Counted from the first letter of the stretch, positions 40,641 through 50,678 are shown. The stretch: 64,000 nucleotides of DNA from an uncultured Prevotellaceae bacterium (GCA_900314755.1 OMWH01000002.1:89926-153925); one strand, 5' to 3'. Program-made: numbers and translations. The notes: a model not told the origin generated them from the letters alone.

Positions 40641-42833
40641 ATGGCAAACAATTTGAGATTTCAGGTCGTTGAGGAGGCTTTCAAGAAAAGAGCTGTGGAA
40701 GTGAAGACTCCCAAGGAGCGCCCTTCGGAGTATTTCGGAAAGTATGTCTTCAACAAACAGAAGATGCATAAATACCTGCGTGCCGACATCTACGACAAGA
40801 TGATTGACGTGATGGACAACGGTGCCCGTCTGGACCGCAGCATCGCCGATGCCGTTGCCGACGGCATGAAGCAGTGGGCGCTGGAGATGGGTGTCACGCA
40901 TTACACGCACTGGTTCCAGCCTCTCACCGAGGGAACGGCAGAGAAGCACGACGCTTTCGTGGAGCACGACGGCAAGGGGGGTATGATCGAGAAGTTCAGT
41001 GGCAAACTGCTCGTACAGCAGGAGCCTGACGCTTCGTCATTCCCCAACGGCGGCATCCGCAACACCTTCGAGGCACGTGGCTATTCCGCCTGGGATCCTA
41101 CCTCACCGGTGTTCATCATCGACGACACCCTGTGTATCCCTACCATCTTCATCGCCTATACGGGAGAGGCTCTCGACTACAAGGCTCCGCTGCTGCGTGC
41201 CCTCCATGCGGTGGGTAAGGCGGCGAAGGATGTCTGCCAGTATTTCTATGACGACGTACAGAAGGTTCAGGTGAACCTCGGATGGGAACAGGAGTATTTC
41301 CTCGTTGACGAGGGACTCTACTCGGCTCGTCCTGACCTGATGCTGACGGGTCGCACGCTGATGGGTCATGAGAGTGCGAAGAACCAGCAGATGGACGACC
41401 ATTACTTCGGTACCATCCCCGACCGTGTGCAGGCTTTCATGAAGGACCTGGAGATTCAGGCACTGGAGCTTGCCATCCCTGTCAAGACACGTCATAACGA
41501 GGTGGCACCGAACCAGTTTGAGCTGGCTCCTATCTTCGAGGAGTGCAACCTTGCCGTCGACCATAACATGCTGCTGATGTCGCTGATGAAGAAGGTGGCT
41601 CGCAACCATGGCTTCCGGGTGCTGCTGCACGAGAAGCCCTTCGACGGCATCAACGGCTCGGGTAAGCATAACAACTGGAGCCTCAGTGCCGACAACGGGG
41701 TACTGCTGCATGCGCCCGGCAAGACACCGGAGGAGAACCTGCGCTTCGTGACGTTCATCGTGGAGACACTGATGGCGGTACATAAGCATAACGGTCTACT
41801 GAAAGCTTCTATCATGAGTGCCACCAACGCCCACCGCTTAGGGGGCAACGAAGCTCCTCCCGCCATCATCAGCTCGTTCCTCGGCACACAGCTCACGGAA
41901 CTGCTCGACCATATCGAGCAGAGCGACAAGAACGAGCTCTTCAACCTGAAGGGCAAGCAGGGCATGGAGATTGACATCCCGCAGATTCCCGACCTGATCG
42001 TCGATAATACGGACCGTAACCGAACGTCACCCTTCGCTTTCACGGGTAACCGCTTTGAGTTCCGTGCACCGGGCTCTACCGCCAACTGTGCGTCAGCGAT
42101 GATTGCGCTGAATGCCGCCATGGCAGAGGCGCTGGAGTCGTTCAAGGAGCGTGTCGATACCCTCATCGCAAAAGGTGAGAGCAAGGTTTCGGCTATCCTC
42201 GACGTGCTGCGGGAGGATATCAAGACCTGCAAACCCATCCGCTTCGACGGCAACGGCTATAGCGAGGAATGGGTGAAGGAGGCGGCACGCCGTGGTCTGG
42301 ACGTGGAGAAGTCGTGTCCCGTCATCTTCGAGCATTACCTCGACGAGTCCAGCGTGAAGATGTTCGAGAGTACCAAGGTGATGAACCGCAAGGAGCTGGA
42401 GGCGCGTAACGAGGTGAAATGGGAGATGTATGTCAAGACGGTACAGATAGAGGCGCGTGTGCTGGGCGACCTTGCCATGAACCATATCATCCCCGTTGCC
42501 ACGCACTACCAGAGTCAGCTCATCAAGAACGTGCAGGGCATGAAGGACGTTTTCTCCACAGAGAAGGCGGAACGTCTCTCCATCCGTAACATGAAACTCA
42601 TCGAGGAGATTGCTGAGCGGACGGAGAAGATCGAGCAGTTTGTGGAGGAGCTTACCGAGGCTCGTAAGGTTGCTAACCGCATCGAGAACATCCATGAGCG
42701 TGCCATCGTCTACCATGACACGGTGGAGCCCCACATGGATGCCATCCGCTACGAGGCTGACAAACTCGAGCTCATCGTGGAGGATGGTCTCTGGACACTC
42801 CCCAAATACCGCGAACTCCTGTTTATCAGATAG
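40641..42833 (+). CDS. glnN: Type III glutamine synthetase
   Basis: 730 residues, the usual size of the GSIII class found in Bacteroidetes and cyanobacteria. Motifs: EQEYFLVDE, NEVAPNQFELAP, HEKPFDGINGSGKHNNWS (ATP site) and NRTSPFAFTGNRFEFRAPGS cut to their core. Forms large oligomers; assimilates ammonium into glutamine. Placed directly after the ammonia-releasing AguA-AguB pair; co-transcription is likely given the 2-bp spacing. Confidence 0.95.
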   Translation: MANNLRFQVVEEAFKKRAVEVKTPKERPSEYFGKYVFNKQKMHKYLRADIYDKMIDVMDNGARLDRSIADAVADGMKQWALEMGVTHYTHWFQPLTEGTAEKHDAFVEHDGKGGMIEKFSGKLLVQQEPDASSFPNGGIRNTFEARGYSAWDPTSPVFIIDDTLCIPTIFIAYTGEALDYKAPLLRALHAVGKAAKDVCQYFYDDVQKVQVNLGWEQEYFLVDEGLYSARPDLMLTGRTLMGHESAKNQQMDDHYFGTIPDRVQAFMKDLEIQALELAIPVKTRHNEVAPNQFELAPIFEECNLAVDHNMLLMSLMKKVARNHGFRVLLHEKPFDGINGSGKHNNWSLSADNGVLLHAPGKTPEENLRFVTFIVETLMAVHKHNGLLKASIMSATNAHRLGGNEAPPAIISSFLGTQLTELLDHIEQSDKNELFNLKGKQGMEIDIPQIPDLIVDNTDRNRTSPFAFTGNRFEFRAPGSTANCASAMIALNAAMAEALESFKERVDTLIAKGESKVSAILDVLREDIKTCKPIRFDGNGYSEEWVKEAARRGLDVEKSCPVIFEHYLDESSVKMFESTKVMNRKELEARNEVKWEMYVKTVQIEARVLGDLAMNHIIPVATHYQSQLIKNVQGMKDVFSTEKAERLSIRNMKLIEEIAERTEKIEQFVEELTEARKVANRIENIHERAIVYHDTVEPHMDAIRYEADKLELIVEDGLWTLPKYRELLFIR

Positions 42834-43441
42834 TACAGGAAATACGAAACTTCTTAACAAAACACCGCTGTATTTTCGCGTAGAATCCACCAAGTCTTAA
42901 GTTGGTCTCAAATACGCGAAAATACGGCGGTTATCGTAATACGCTGTGCGTCAGCTGGTTAACTTTTTTAGACCCCCAAATACCCCTTGAAAAGTCCCCG
43001 AAAACGACCGAAAAACGCTGTTTTTGGTACTATTTTCCACTGATTTAGGCGGCACCTTCGAGGGAGGAAGGCGGCACCTTCGGGGGTGGAAGGTGCCGAC
43101 TAACCCCTCCGAAGGTACGTCCTAACTCCGAAACAGCCCGTTTTACCCCTCGGAGGTGCCGCCTGAAATCCTAGAATGCACAAAAACCTATACACGTTTT
43201 TTGACAAGTTTTCTTGACAAAAGGCATTCCTGAAATGCTGTCTTGAAAAACTTTAAAAGAATCATACTACCTTTTCCTCATGCTGTATGGCGGAGTCGCC
43301 ATATCGGCGGTCCGTTCAGTGCCGCCTTCAAGAGATACAAGGGTATTACCGTAACCGCATGGATGGGGGGGGTAAAAGATTGACAGCTGGAGGAACGTCC
43401 AAAAAAGGGTAAGAATATTTGGTTTTCTTCTTACTATTTAT
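42834..43441. repeat. Palindrome-rich intergenic region, locus C
   Basis: Contains no gene. (1) A large inverted repeat with 18-bp arms 42865-42882 and 42913-42930 (CCGCTGTATTTTCGCGTA against its complement, one mismatch) around an inner ACCAAG/TTGGT hairpin. (2) At 43048-43163 a cluster of GGCACCTTCG / CGAAGGTGCC palindromes like those ending copies A and B. (3) ATGGCG/CGCCAT hairpin at 43287-43304. (4) A G8 tract at 43365-43372. It lacks the ATTCCC hairpin array and the long ATCACAAACATC hairpin. Confidence 0.7.
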
Positions 43442-43473
43442 TATCTTTGTGCCATCAATAACAACGCAAGACT

Positions 43474-44706
43474 ATGGCTAAGAGAAGACTATTCATGACA
43501 ACAATGATGCTGACGGTGATGCTGACGGCATGGGCACAGTCGGTGGTCAGCGGTGTGGTAACAGACCGCCAGACGGGACGTGCCTTAGGACATGTGAGTG
43601 TGACGGCGGAGGGAGGAAAGGCGCATACCGTCACCAATGATGACGGGCGCTTCATCCTGAAGACTCCAAAGAAGCCCCAATACCTGCAACTGAGTCATAT
43701 CGGCTATAAGACACGTCGCTACCAACTGAAGGAGGGAACGCGGGATGTGCGGATCATGATGACTGCCAATGTGGTGGGACTCCATGAGGTGGTGATTACC
43801 CGCAATGACCCTATGGAAATCGTGAAAGCCGCCATGCAGCGTATCGAGAAGAATTACCCCAGCCAACCGGAACTGGTGCGCTGCTTCTATCGGGAGACGG
43901 CACGGCGCGGTTCCCGCTTCATCTCTATCGCCGAGGCAGTGACGGACATGTACAAGAGCGGCTATGACCGTGGTCCTGAGCGTGATGCCGTCGCCATCCT
44001 GAAAGGACGGCGGCTGATGAGCATGAAGGCGAAAGACACCCTGGGCGTGAAGATACAGGGTGGTCCCGTACTGCCGCTGATGGTGGATGTGGCAAAGAAC
44101 CCTGACTATCTGCTGAAAGAGGAGGAGTTCTTCAAATACAACTTCCACATGGAGATGCCTGCGCTGATTGACGACCGGCTGCAATATGTGGTGAGCATGG
44201 AACCGAAGGGTGCGACGCTCTATCCACTGATGTACGGCAAACTCTTCATCGACCAGGAGACACTGGCGTTCACCCGTGCAGAACTGCAACTCGACGTGAG
44301 AGACTGGCGTACCGCCTCTGACTATATGCTGGTACGCAAACCCCTCGGACTCCGTTTCCGCCCCAAAGAGCTGAACATGACGGTGGTCTATGAGACTGAC
44401 TCGCAAGGTGTTACCCGTATGAGTTATGTCCGCAACGAGATGCGCTTCAACTGCGACTGGAAACGGCGGCTGTTTGCCGCTCCGTTTACCACGGTGAGCG
44501 AGATGGTGGTGACGGACCGCCAGCAGCAGGGTGACGAGGTGAAGCGCCCCAGAGGACGTAACTCATTCGGCATCCGTGAGCGTTTCTATGACAAGGTGGA
44601 GTATTTCGACGACCCCGACTTCTGGGCAGACTATAACATCATCGAGCCGACGGAGAGTCTGGAACATGCCATCGGCAAGCTCAAGAAGAAGGTGAAGAAC
44701 CGCTGA
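43474..44706 (+). CDS. Secreted protein with carboxypeptidase-regulatory-like N-terminal domain
   Basis: 410 residues. Signal peptide (ending LTAWAQ), then a CarboxypepD_reg-like beta domain at about 25-105 (VVSGVVTDRQTGRALGHVSV, DDGRFILKTP) and a C-terminal region resembling the DUF5686-type part of Bacteroidetes outer-membrane-associated proteins, without a TonB plug or barrel. Promoter TATCTTTGT at 43442-43450. Cell-envelope location inferred; function unknown. Confidence 0.78.
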   Translation: MAKRRLFMTTMMLTVMLTAWAQSVVSGVVTDRQTGRALGHVSVTAEGGKAHTVTNDDGRFILKTPKKPQYLQLSHIGYKTRRYQLKEGTRDVRIMMTANVVGLHEVVITRNDPMEIVKAAMQRIEKNYPSQPELVRCFYRETARRGSRFISIAEAVTDMYKSGYDRGPERDAVAILKGRRLMSMKAKDTLGVKIQGGPVLPLMVDVAKNPDYLLKEEEFFKYNFHMEMPALIDDRLQYVVSMEPKGATLYPLMYGKLFIDQETLAFTRAELQLDVRDWRTASDYMLVRKPLGLRFRPKELNMTVVYETDSQGVTRMSYVRNEMRFNCDWKRRLFAAPFTTVSEMVVTDRQQQGDEVKRPRGRNSFGIRERFYDKVEYFDDPDFWADYNIIEPTESLEHAIGKLKKKVKNR

Positions 44707-44712
44707 CGGATA

Positions 44713-45807
44713 CTAATGGTTCTTCCGGTAGCTCAGCACTGCCCATACCGCCATGACAAAGGATATTCCCATGAGGGCAAACACCTGATGGGCGATGGTC
44801 CCGAAACCACCCCCACGCACAAAGACGGTACGGATGGCATCAATGAAATAGTGCATCGGATTGATATAGGTGGTGGCATACGCCCATGACGGCATGGAAC
44901 GTGTTGGTGTGAACAAACCACTGAGCAGCATCAGGCAGACCACAAAGAACCACATCACCAGCATTGCCTGCTGCATGGTGTCGCTGTAATTGGAGATGAT
45001 CAGTCCTAACGAGGAGAAGAACAGTGCCAGTAATATCGACAAGAGATAAACGAGTCCCAACGGTCCCTGGCAGGTGATGCCATAGACTGTCCATGAGAGC
45101 ACGAGACATACCGTCAGCACCAGCATCCCTATGATCCAGTAAGGGATGAGCTTTGCCAGGATAAACGCCCATTTGGAGACGGGTGTCACGTTGATCTGCT
45201 CTATCGTTCCCGTTTCTTTCTCCCCCACGATATTCAGGGCTGGAAGGAAACCACAGAGCATCATCATCAGAATACCCATCAGGGCTGGGATCATAAACAC
45301 CTTATAACTCTGACTCTTATTATAGAGGTTCAGGACACCGGCTCCCTGACTCACATCCCTGCTGTCGCCTGACTGAGGGGAGAGGGAGGCGGAGACGATC
45401 TGTGAGAGGTACGACGAACCGATAGAGCCTTTCGTGCCATTGACGGCATTGGCAGCTATCAGCACCTGAGGATGCCGCCCCCGGACAAGGTCACAGCTGT
45501 AGTCCTGCGGGATGACCAGGACGATGTCTGCCCTACTCTGCTCTATCTCTTTCAAGGCAGCGGCATACGTCGGTTGCTGACCACCGAAGATGAAATACGG
45601 ACTTGCCTCGATACGGTGGACCAGTCGCTGGGAATACATGCTACGGTCGTTGTCCACTACGTCAACCACGATATTCTTCACCTCCTGATTCATCACCCAT
45701 GGCATCACACACATGATGACGATGGGGAAAATGAAGATGATCTTCGGCATGAATGAGTTACGGCGTATCTGCAGGAACTCCTTTTGGATGAGATATCGGA
45801 TAGTCAT
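44713..45807 (-). CDS. ybhR: ABC-2 type permease, YbhR-like
   Basis: 364 residues. One N-terminal helix, a large periplasmic domain (about 45-175), then five C-terminal helices with GEKETGTIEQINVTP, the coupling motif of ABC-2 permeases of the YbhS/YbhR group. Last gene of the operon; overlaps the other permease by 4 bp. Works as a heterodimer with it to export drugs or other amphiphiles through the TolC-type protein. Confidence 0.87.
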   Translation of the reverse strand: MTIRYLIQKEFLQIRRNSFMPKIIFIFPIVIMCVMPWVMNQEVKNIVVDVVDNDRSMYSQRLVHRIEASPYFIFGGQQPTYAAALKEIEQSRADIVLVIPQDYSCDLVRGRHPQVLIAANAVNGTKGSIGSSYLSQIVSASLSPQSGDSRDVSQGAGVLNLYNKSQSYKVFMIPALMGILMMMLCGFLPALNIVGEKETGTIEQINVTPVSKWAFILAKLIPYWIIGMLVLTVCLVLSWTVYGITCQGPLGLVYLLSILLALFFSSLGLIISNYSDTMQQAMLVMWFFVVCLMLLSGLFTPTRSMPSWAYATTYINPMHYFIDAIRTVFVRGGGFGTIAHQVFALMGISFVMAVWAVLSYRKNH

Positions 45808-46868
45808 GAGTCAAGTCGTTTATTGAATTTCTTTAGTGCAACCAGCAAGAGCAACAGGGTCATGCCACAGAGGATGCAGACCTCCGGCAGCACCTCACGG
45901 ATACCCACACCCATAATCATGAGTTTGCGCATCACCTGAATATAGTATCGCGGAGGCATCACCGCTGATATCCATTGCAGGACCTGCGGCATCGACTCGA
46001 TAGGGAAGAGCATGCCAGAAAGCATCACCGTGGGCAGTAACAGCACCATCGCCGAGACCAGCAAGGCGACAAACTGCGTCTGTGCGACACTGGAGATGAG
46101 CAAGCCCAACGAGAGGGCAAGAAGGATATAGATGAGTGACACGACAATAATCCATCCTACAGAACCTGCCAACGGCACCTCTAAGACCGTTGCCGACATC
46201 ACCAGAATGATGACGAGGATCAGGAATGCCTGCAAGAGATAGGGAACCGCCTTGGCAATGATGATCATCAGCGGACGGACGGGTGACACGAGCAGTACCT
46301 CCATCGTGCCACGCTCTTTCTCCCGGACAATAGACACGGAGGTCATCATGGCACATATCAGCAACAGGAGCATACCCATGATGGCTGGCACGAAGTTATA
46401 GGCTGACTTCATGCGGGGGTTGTAGAGGAGCTTGATGTTCGGAGTACTCGGAGTATTCGGAGTACTCAGAATACTCTGAGCATAGGCAGTCCACTGCTGA
46501 GCCATATTAGGATCGGAGGTGTCGACCATCAGCTGCACCCCACTCTTCTTGGAAGCGAAGTCCTTACCAAACACAACGGCAAGGTCGGCACGCTGATGAC
46601 GCAGCAACAGCTCCGCCTCCCGCGGACTGCTGACCGTTGCCGTGATGATGAAATACTCAGAGGCGGCAAGACGGTCGACGGCTTGACGGGTCTGATGATC
46701 CATCTGCGAGGTGACGATGACGGTACGCACATCCTTCACATCGTTCGTGATGGCAAAGCCGAAGAGCAGCATCAGGACGACAGGCAAGCCGAAGAGTATC
46801 AGCATCGTACGACGGTCGCGTAGGATGTGTTTGGCTTCTTTGATGATAAAACTAACAAACTGTCTCAT
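45804..46868 (-). CDS. ybhS: ABC-2 type permease, YbhS-like
   Basis: 354 residues with the same topology as its partner and the motif REKERGTMEVLLVSP. A short in-frame repeat (46439-46482) encodes SILSTPNTPSTPN in the periplasmic domain near residue 135, probably a loop expansion. Starts 3 bp after the ATPase gene. Confidence 0.87.
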   Translation of the reverse strand: MRQFVSFIIKEAKHILRDRRTMLILFGLPVVLMLLFGFAITNDVKDVRTVIVTSQMDHQTRQAVDRLAASEYFIITATVSSPREAELLLRHQRADLAVVFGKDFASKKSGVQLMVDTSDPNMAQQWTAYAQSILSTPNTPSTPNIKLLYNPRMKSAYNFVPAIMGMLLLLICAMMTSVSIVREKERGTMEVLLVSPVRPLMIIIAKAVPYLLQAFLILVIILVMSATVLEVPLAGSVGWIIVVSLIYILLALSLGLLISSVAQTQFVALLVSAMVLLLPTVMLSGMLFPIESMPQVLQWISAVMPPRYYIQVMRKLMIMGVGIREVLPEVCILCGMTLLLLLVALKKFNKRLDS

Positions 46869-46871
46869 AGG

Positions 46872-48338
46872 CTAATCACTGCTTCTGGTCGCCTGACGGG
46901 CGAGATAGGTAAACACATGGTCGATATCAGGCTGGTGGAACTGCTGTTTCAGTTCCTCTGGGGTTCCCATCGCACTGATCTTACCATCCACCATGATAGA
47001 GATACGGTCACAATACTCAGCCTCATCCATATAATGGGTGGTGACGAAAACGGTAATGCCACGTCCTGCCGCCTCGTAGATGAGTTCCCAGAACTGACGG
47101 CGTGTGGCGGGATCCACCCCACCCGTCGGTTCGTCGAGAAAGACGATGTCGGGGTCATGGAAGATAGAGACGGAGAAGGCGAGTTTCTGTTTCCACCCCA
47201 GAGGCAGGGAGCCCACGAGGTCGTTCTTATGTTCCGTAAACTGGAGTTGCTCCAACAACTGGTCGGTCTTACGGGCTATCTCCTCGTCTCTCATACCATA
47301 GATGCCGGCAAAAAGACGGATATTCTCACGGACGGTCAGGTCTTCATAAAGAGAGAAACGCTGACTCATATACCCGATATGTTTCTTGATCTGCTCATGC
47401 TGCGTACAGATGTCGAAGCCAGCCACGGTACCAGTCCCGGAGGTGGGTTGGTTCAGTCCCGTGAGCATGTGCATCGCAGTGGTCTTGCCTGCTCCATTGG
47501 CACCCAGGAAACCGAATATCTCCCCACGCCGTACACTGAACGAGATATCATCTACGGCATGGAAGCTACCGAAAGCCTTCACCAGGTGACTCACCTCGAT
47601 GACATTCTCCCGTCCTGCCTGTTGCTGTGGCACAGCAGACGGAATGATGGGCGGAGGATTGAAGATGGCAGAGAAGCGGTCGAGGATGAGCTCCGGTTTA
47701 TCCACCCCCTGCACCTTCCCCTCATGCAGGAAAGCAACACGCTCACAGCAACGGACCTCGTCGAGATAGGGGGTAGAGGCGACAATGGTGATACCACGCT
47801 CTTTCAATGTTCCCAGCATCTCCCAGAACTCCTTACGACTGACAGGATCGACTCCCGTGGTCGGCTCATCAAGGAAAAGGATCGTGGGCTGATGTACCAA
47901 GGCACACGACAGGGCGAGCTTCTGCTTCATACCGCCTGAGAGGGCACCTGCCTTACGGTCAGCAAAACGCTCTATCTGTGAATAGATGGCACGAATACTG
48001 TCATAGCCTTCCTCCACGGTAGTACCGAAGAGGGTGGCGAAAAACTCCAGGTTCTCACGGACCGTCAAGTCCTGATAGAGTGAGAAGCGACCCGGCATAT
48101 ACCCTACCCGACTGCGTATCTGCCGCATCTGACCGACGACATCATAACCATCGACCGATGCCGTTCCCTGGTCGGCAAGCAATAAGGTGCAGAGAATGCG
48201 GAACAAGGTGGTCTTACCTGCTCCGTCAGGACCTATCAGTCCGAACACCTCCCCCTGACCAACGGAGAACGACACATCATCGAGTGCCTTTACCTTACCG
48301 TAGGATTTTGAAATATGACTGACCTCTAAGGCTTGCAT
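46872..48338 (-). CDS. ybhF: Double ABC ATPase, YbhF-like
   Basis: 488 residues holding two complete nucleotide-binding domains. NBD1: Walker A GPDGAGKTT, signature LSGGMKQ, LFLDEPTTGVDP. NBD2 (from about 235): GANGAGKTT, LVGSLPLGWKQ as a degenerate signature, VFLDEPTGGVDP. The first Walker A has Asp in place of the usual Asn. Energises the two ABC-2 permeases. A tandem (GAACTAT)n tract separates it from the MFP gene upstream. Confidence 0.92.
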   Translation of the reverse strand: MQALEVSHISKSYGKVKALDDVSFSVGQGEVFGLIGPDGAGKTTLFRILCTLLLADQGTASVDGYDVVGQMRQIRSRVGYMPGRFSLYQDLTVRENLEFFATLFGTTVEEGYDSIRAIYSQIERFADRKAGALSGGMKQKLALSCALVHQPTILFLDEPTTGVDPVSRKEFWEMLGTLKERGITIVASTPYLDEVRCCERVAFLHEGKVQGVDKPELILDRFSAIFNPPPIIPSAVPQQQAGRENVIEVSHLVKAFGSFHAVDDISFSVRRGEIFGFLGANGAGKTTAMHMLTGLNQPTSGTGTVAGFDICTQHEQIKKHIGYMSQRFSLYEDLTVRENIRLFAGIYGMRDEEIARKTDQLLEQLQFTEHKNDLVGSLPLGWKQKLAFSVSIFHDPDIVFLDEPTGGVDPATRRQFWELIYEAAGRGITVFVTTHYMDEAEYCDRISIMVDGKISAMGTPEELKQQFHQPDIDHVFTYLARQATRSSD

Positions 48339-48342
48339 AACT

Positions 48343-48385
48343 ATGAACTATGAACTATGAACTATGAACTCTCAACTCTCAACTA
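48343..48385. repeat. Heptanucleotide tandem repeat (GAACTAT)n/(CAACTCT)n
   Basis: Four GAACTAT units followed by CAACTCT units fill the gap between the MFP gene and the ATPase gene within the efflux operon. Confidence 0.8.
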
Positions 48386-49273
48386 AAACTTCACCTCCCC
48401 ATACATACCTATTTTAATATAGCCATCGTTCTTGACGGCTATCTTGACGGCATAGACCAGGTCGGCACGCTCGTCATCGGTGAGGATGGTCTTGGGGGTG
48501 AACTCCGAACGACTGGATATCCATGATACCGTACCATCGTATGCTTTCTTCTGCTGGTCACCATAGTCGGCAAACACTTTTACTTTCTGTCCCAGTTTGA
48601 TGTGCTGCAACTGGGCGGTGGTGACGTATGCACGGATGAACATCTTGTCGATATCGGCAATCTTGAAGAGGGGCTTGCCCGTGGCGACAAACTCTCCAGT
48701 CTCCACATATTTCTCCAAGACGGTACCACCTGTAGGAACGATGACATGACACTTCCTCAACTGGTCTGTCAGTTGCGCCACCTGCACGTCGACAGTGGAC
48801 ACCTGTGAGTTTAAGGTGGACACCTGCGTACCAAGTGCCGACACCTGGGCGTCCAGCTGCTTCTGTAGGACGGTGACCTGACTGGTGGCGTCATCGAGCA
48901 TCTTCCTCGGCGCGGCACCGTCCTTCACCAGCTCCTGATAGCGCTGTTGTTCCGTCCTCGCCTTGGCGAGTTGCTGACGGACTGCCGCCACCTGTTTCTC
49001 CAGATCCGGCTTCTGACTCTGGTAGACCTTCTTCGTAGCCCCTAACTGCTGTACCTTCAGCCACAGCTGGGTGGTGTCCACCAGACCGACCTCCTGTCCT
49101 TCGGAAAGCGAATCACCCTCGTTGACACTCAACCTCAACAGTACCCCACTCTGCTCTGCCGATACCACAGTCTCTGTTGCCTCGAACGTTCCCGTGGCAT
49201 CATACTCCTTCTCTTGGGTTCCGCAAGCTGTCAATAACATGGCAATACCTGCCAGCACATCTATCTTTCTCAT
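48383..49273 (-). CDS. ybhG: HlyD-family membrane fusion protein, YbhG-like
   Basis: 296 residues. Lipoprotein-type signal (AMLLTACG). Biotinyl-lipoyl half motif (VLLRLSVNEGDSLSEGQ), a long coiled-coil hairpin at about 80-180 with internal repeats STLNSQVSTVDVQ, then the second lipoyl half and a beta-barrel (GKPLFKIADIDKMFIRAYV). Connects the inner-membrane ABC transporter to the TolC-type outer-membrane protein encoded 7 bp upstream. Confidence 0.9.
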   Translation of the reverse strand: MRKIDVLAGIAMLLTACGTQEKEYDATGTFEATETVVSAEQSGVLLRLSVNEGDSLSEGQEVGLVDTTQLWLKVQQLGATKKVYQSQKPDLEKQVAAVRQQLAKARTEQQRYQELVKDGAAPRKMLDDATSQVTVLQKQLDAQVSALGTQVSTLNSQVSTVDVQVAQLTDQLRKCHVIVPTGGTVLEKYVETGEFVATGKPLFKIADIDKMFIRAYVTTAQLQHIKLGQKVKVFADYGDQQKKAYDGTVSWISSRSEFTPKTILTDDERADLVYAVKIAVKNDGYIKIGMYGEVKF

Positions 49274-49280
49274 ATCACTA

Positions 49281-50549
49281 TTAATTATTCAAGGTAATCT
49301 TCAAATCATATATCTCTTTCAACATCTCTATCTCATGGATGGACTGTTGCACCTTTGCCGCATTCTCGTTGTTAATCTCCCGTACGAGGTCGTTGACATC
49401 GATGATGCCATGCGCCAGTTTCGACTCGGCAGCCTTACGGACCGCACTGCGGAGCTGGATGATCTCTTCATCCTCGGTCATCAGTTTCCGATAGCGTTCC
49501 AAGTCCTCCTGCTGCTGAACCTGCTCCAACTGGTTATTGAAAAGGAACACGTCACGGCTGACCTCAGCACGCTCCCGTTGCAACTGGACCTTCGCCTTGT
49601 CGTTCTTATGGGTATAGAGTGCTCCGATATTCCACGACAACTTAGCACCTATCATCCCGTTCAGCGACCATCGGTGGCGCATCATGTCCTCAAACATATT
49701 ATAGCCCGGATAGCCATAGAAACCTTGGGCAAAGACTCCTAACTTAGGCATGAGAGCCGCGTTCAAGGCTTTCTCCCTGGCATCGGCAAGGCGGAGCTGT
49801 GCCTCGATGGCTTTCAGTTCCGGGCGCATGTTTTGTTGCTGTGGCACAGCGGCAGGTGGGACAGGCTTCTGCACGTGACGGATGTCCATGCCGCAAAAGG
49901 TGGAGAGCATCCTCGCCAAGGCTTGACGCTGCGCCTGCAAACTGGTCTGTTGCTGGATGACATTCAGACGTTCTGCCTTCACGGAAAGATAGTCGCTCTC
50001 TGCCGCGGTACCATGCTGATACATTGATGCGAGTTTCTTCTCACTACCGCTGAGCACTTCCTGCAAATCCATATTGAGCTGCAACTGGTCGTCTATCAGC
50101 AACAGTCCGAAATACAGCTCGTTGACACGCTGGCGGATCTGGTACATACTGACTTCATTCTGTGCCGCCTCCACCAGTCCCTGCTGACGGGCTACCTCTT
50201 TCTGACTGCTGATGGTACCACCGTCATAGATGGTCTGTTGCACATCAATACCCACCCTGTACTGGTCTTTCCTCAGTCCTTTCAGGTCGACACCCATCGA
50301 CTTCAGCATACTACCCATCTGCTCGGGCCATGCGGCGACATCACTCTGATAGGTGACTTGCGCCGATGCCGACACCTGTGGCAGCCAACTTTTCCCGATA
50401 TTCCTCACCGTCAGGTCGGTGGTCTTCGCTATCAGGTCGTATTGGCGTATCAACGGATAGTTGCGCTCAGCGGCACGCTGACACTCCTCCAACGTCTGCG
50501 CCTGTAATGACAGCGGTATGATGACCAATCCCAAAATTACTCTTCTCAT
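49281..50549 (-). CDS. TolC-family outer membrane efflux protein
   Basis: 422 residues. Signal peptide (MRRVILGLVIIPLSLQAQ) and two repeated OEP halves of helical and strand segments (TLEECQRAAERNYPLIRQ start, GMIGAKLSWNIGALY, QLEQVQQQEDLERYRKL). First gene of the five-gene efflux operon; promoter TACTTTTGC at 50573-50581, divergent from an AraC-type regulator likely to control it. Confidence 0.9.
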   Translation of the reverse strand: MRRVILGLVIIPLSLQAQTLEECQRAAERNYPLIRQYDLIAKTTDLTVRNIGKSWLPQVSASAQVTYQSDVAAWPEQMGSMLKSMGVDLKGLRKDQYRVGIDVQQTIYDGGTISSQKEVARQQGLVEAAQNEVSMYQIRQRVNELYFGLLLIDDQLQLNMDLQEVLSGSEKKLASMYQHGTAAESDYLSVKAERLNVIQQQTSLQAQRQALARMLSTFCGMDIRHVQKPVPPAAVPQQQNMRPELKAIEAQLRLADAREKALNAALMPKLGVFAQGFYGYPGYNMFEDMMRHRWSLNGMIGAKLSWNIGALYTHKNDKAKVQLQRERAEVSRDVFLFNNQLEQVQQQEDLERYRKLMTEDEEIIQLRSAVRKAAESKLAHGIIDVNDLVREINNENAAKVQQSIHEIEMLKEIYDLKITLNN

Positions 50550-50572
50550 ATTGTACTATTTGTATTCCAGCT

Positions 50573-50581
50573 GCAAAAGTA
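50573..50581 (-). promoter_or_regulatory. Promoter -7 box of the efflux operon
   Basis: TACTTTTGC, fitting TAnnTTTGC. The 100-bp interval to the divergent AraC promoter (50679-50687) is the expected operator region. Confidence 0.65.
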
Positions 50582-50678
50582 CACTGATTTATTGGATTAA
50601 TCACTATCCATACGCATCAGGAAATGTCCTTTTTGTTCGATTTCTATACAAAAAGAGTATATTTCTCCGCTTTTTTAT

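Noticed and set aside
42865-42930. XerCD dif site or simple glnN terminator
   Set aside because: The arms are too long and the centre too wide for dif, and no T-run follows on the plus strand for a terminator.
46827-47939. 370-codon plus-strand ORF opposite the YbhF-like ATPase gene
   Set aside because: Antisense to a double ABC ATPase with all motifs intact.
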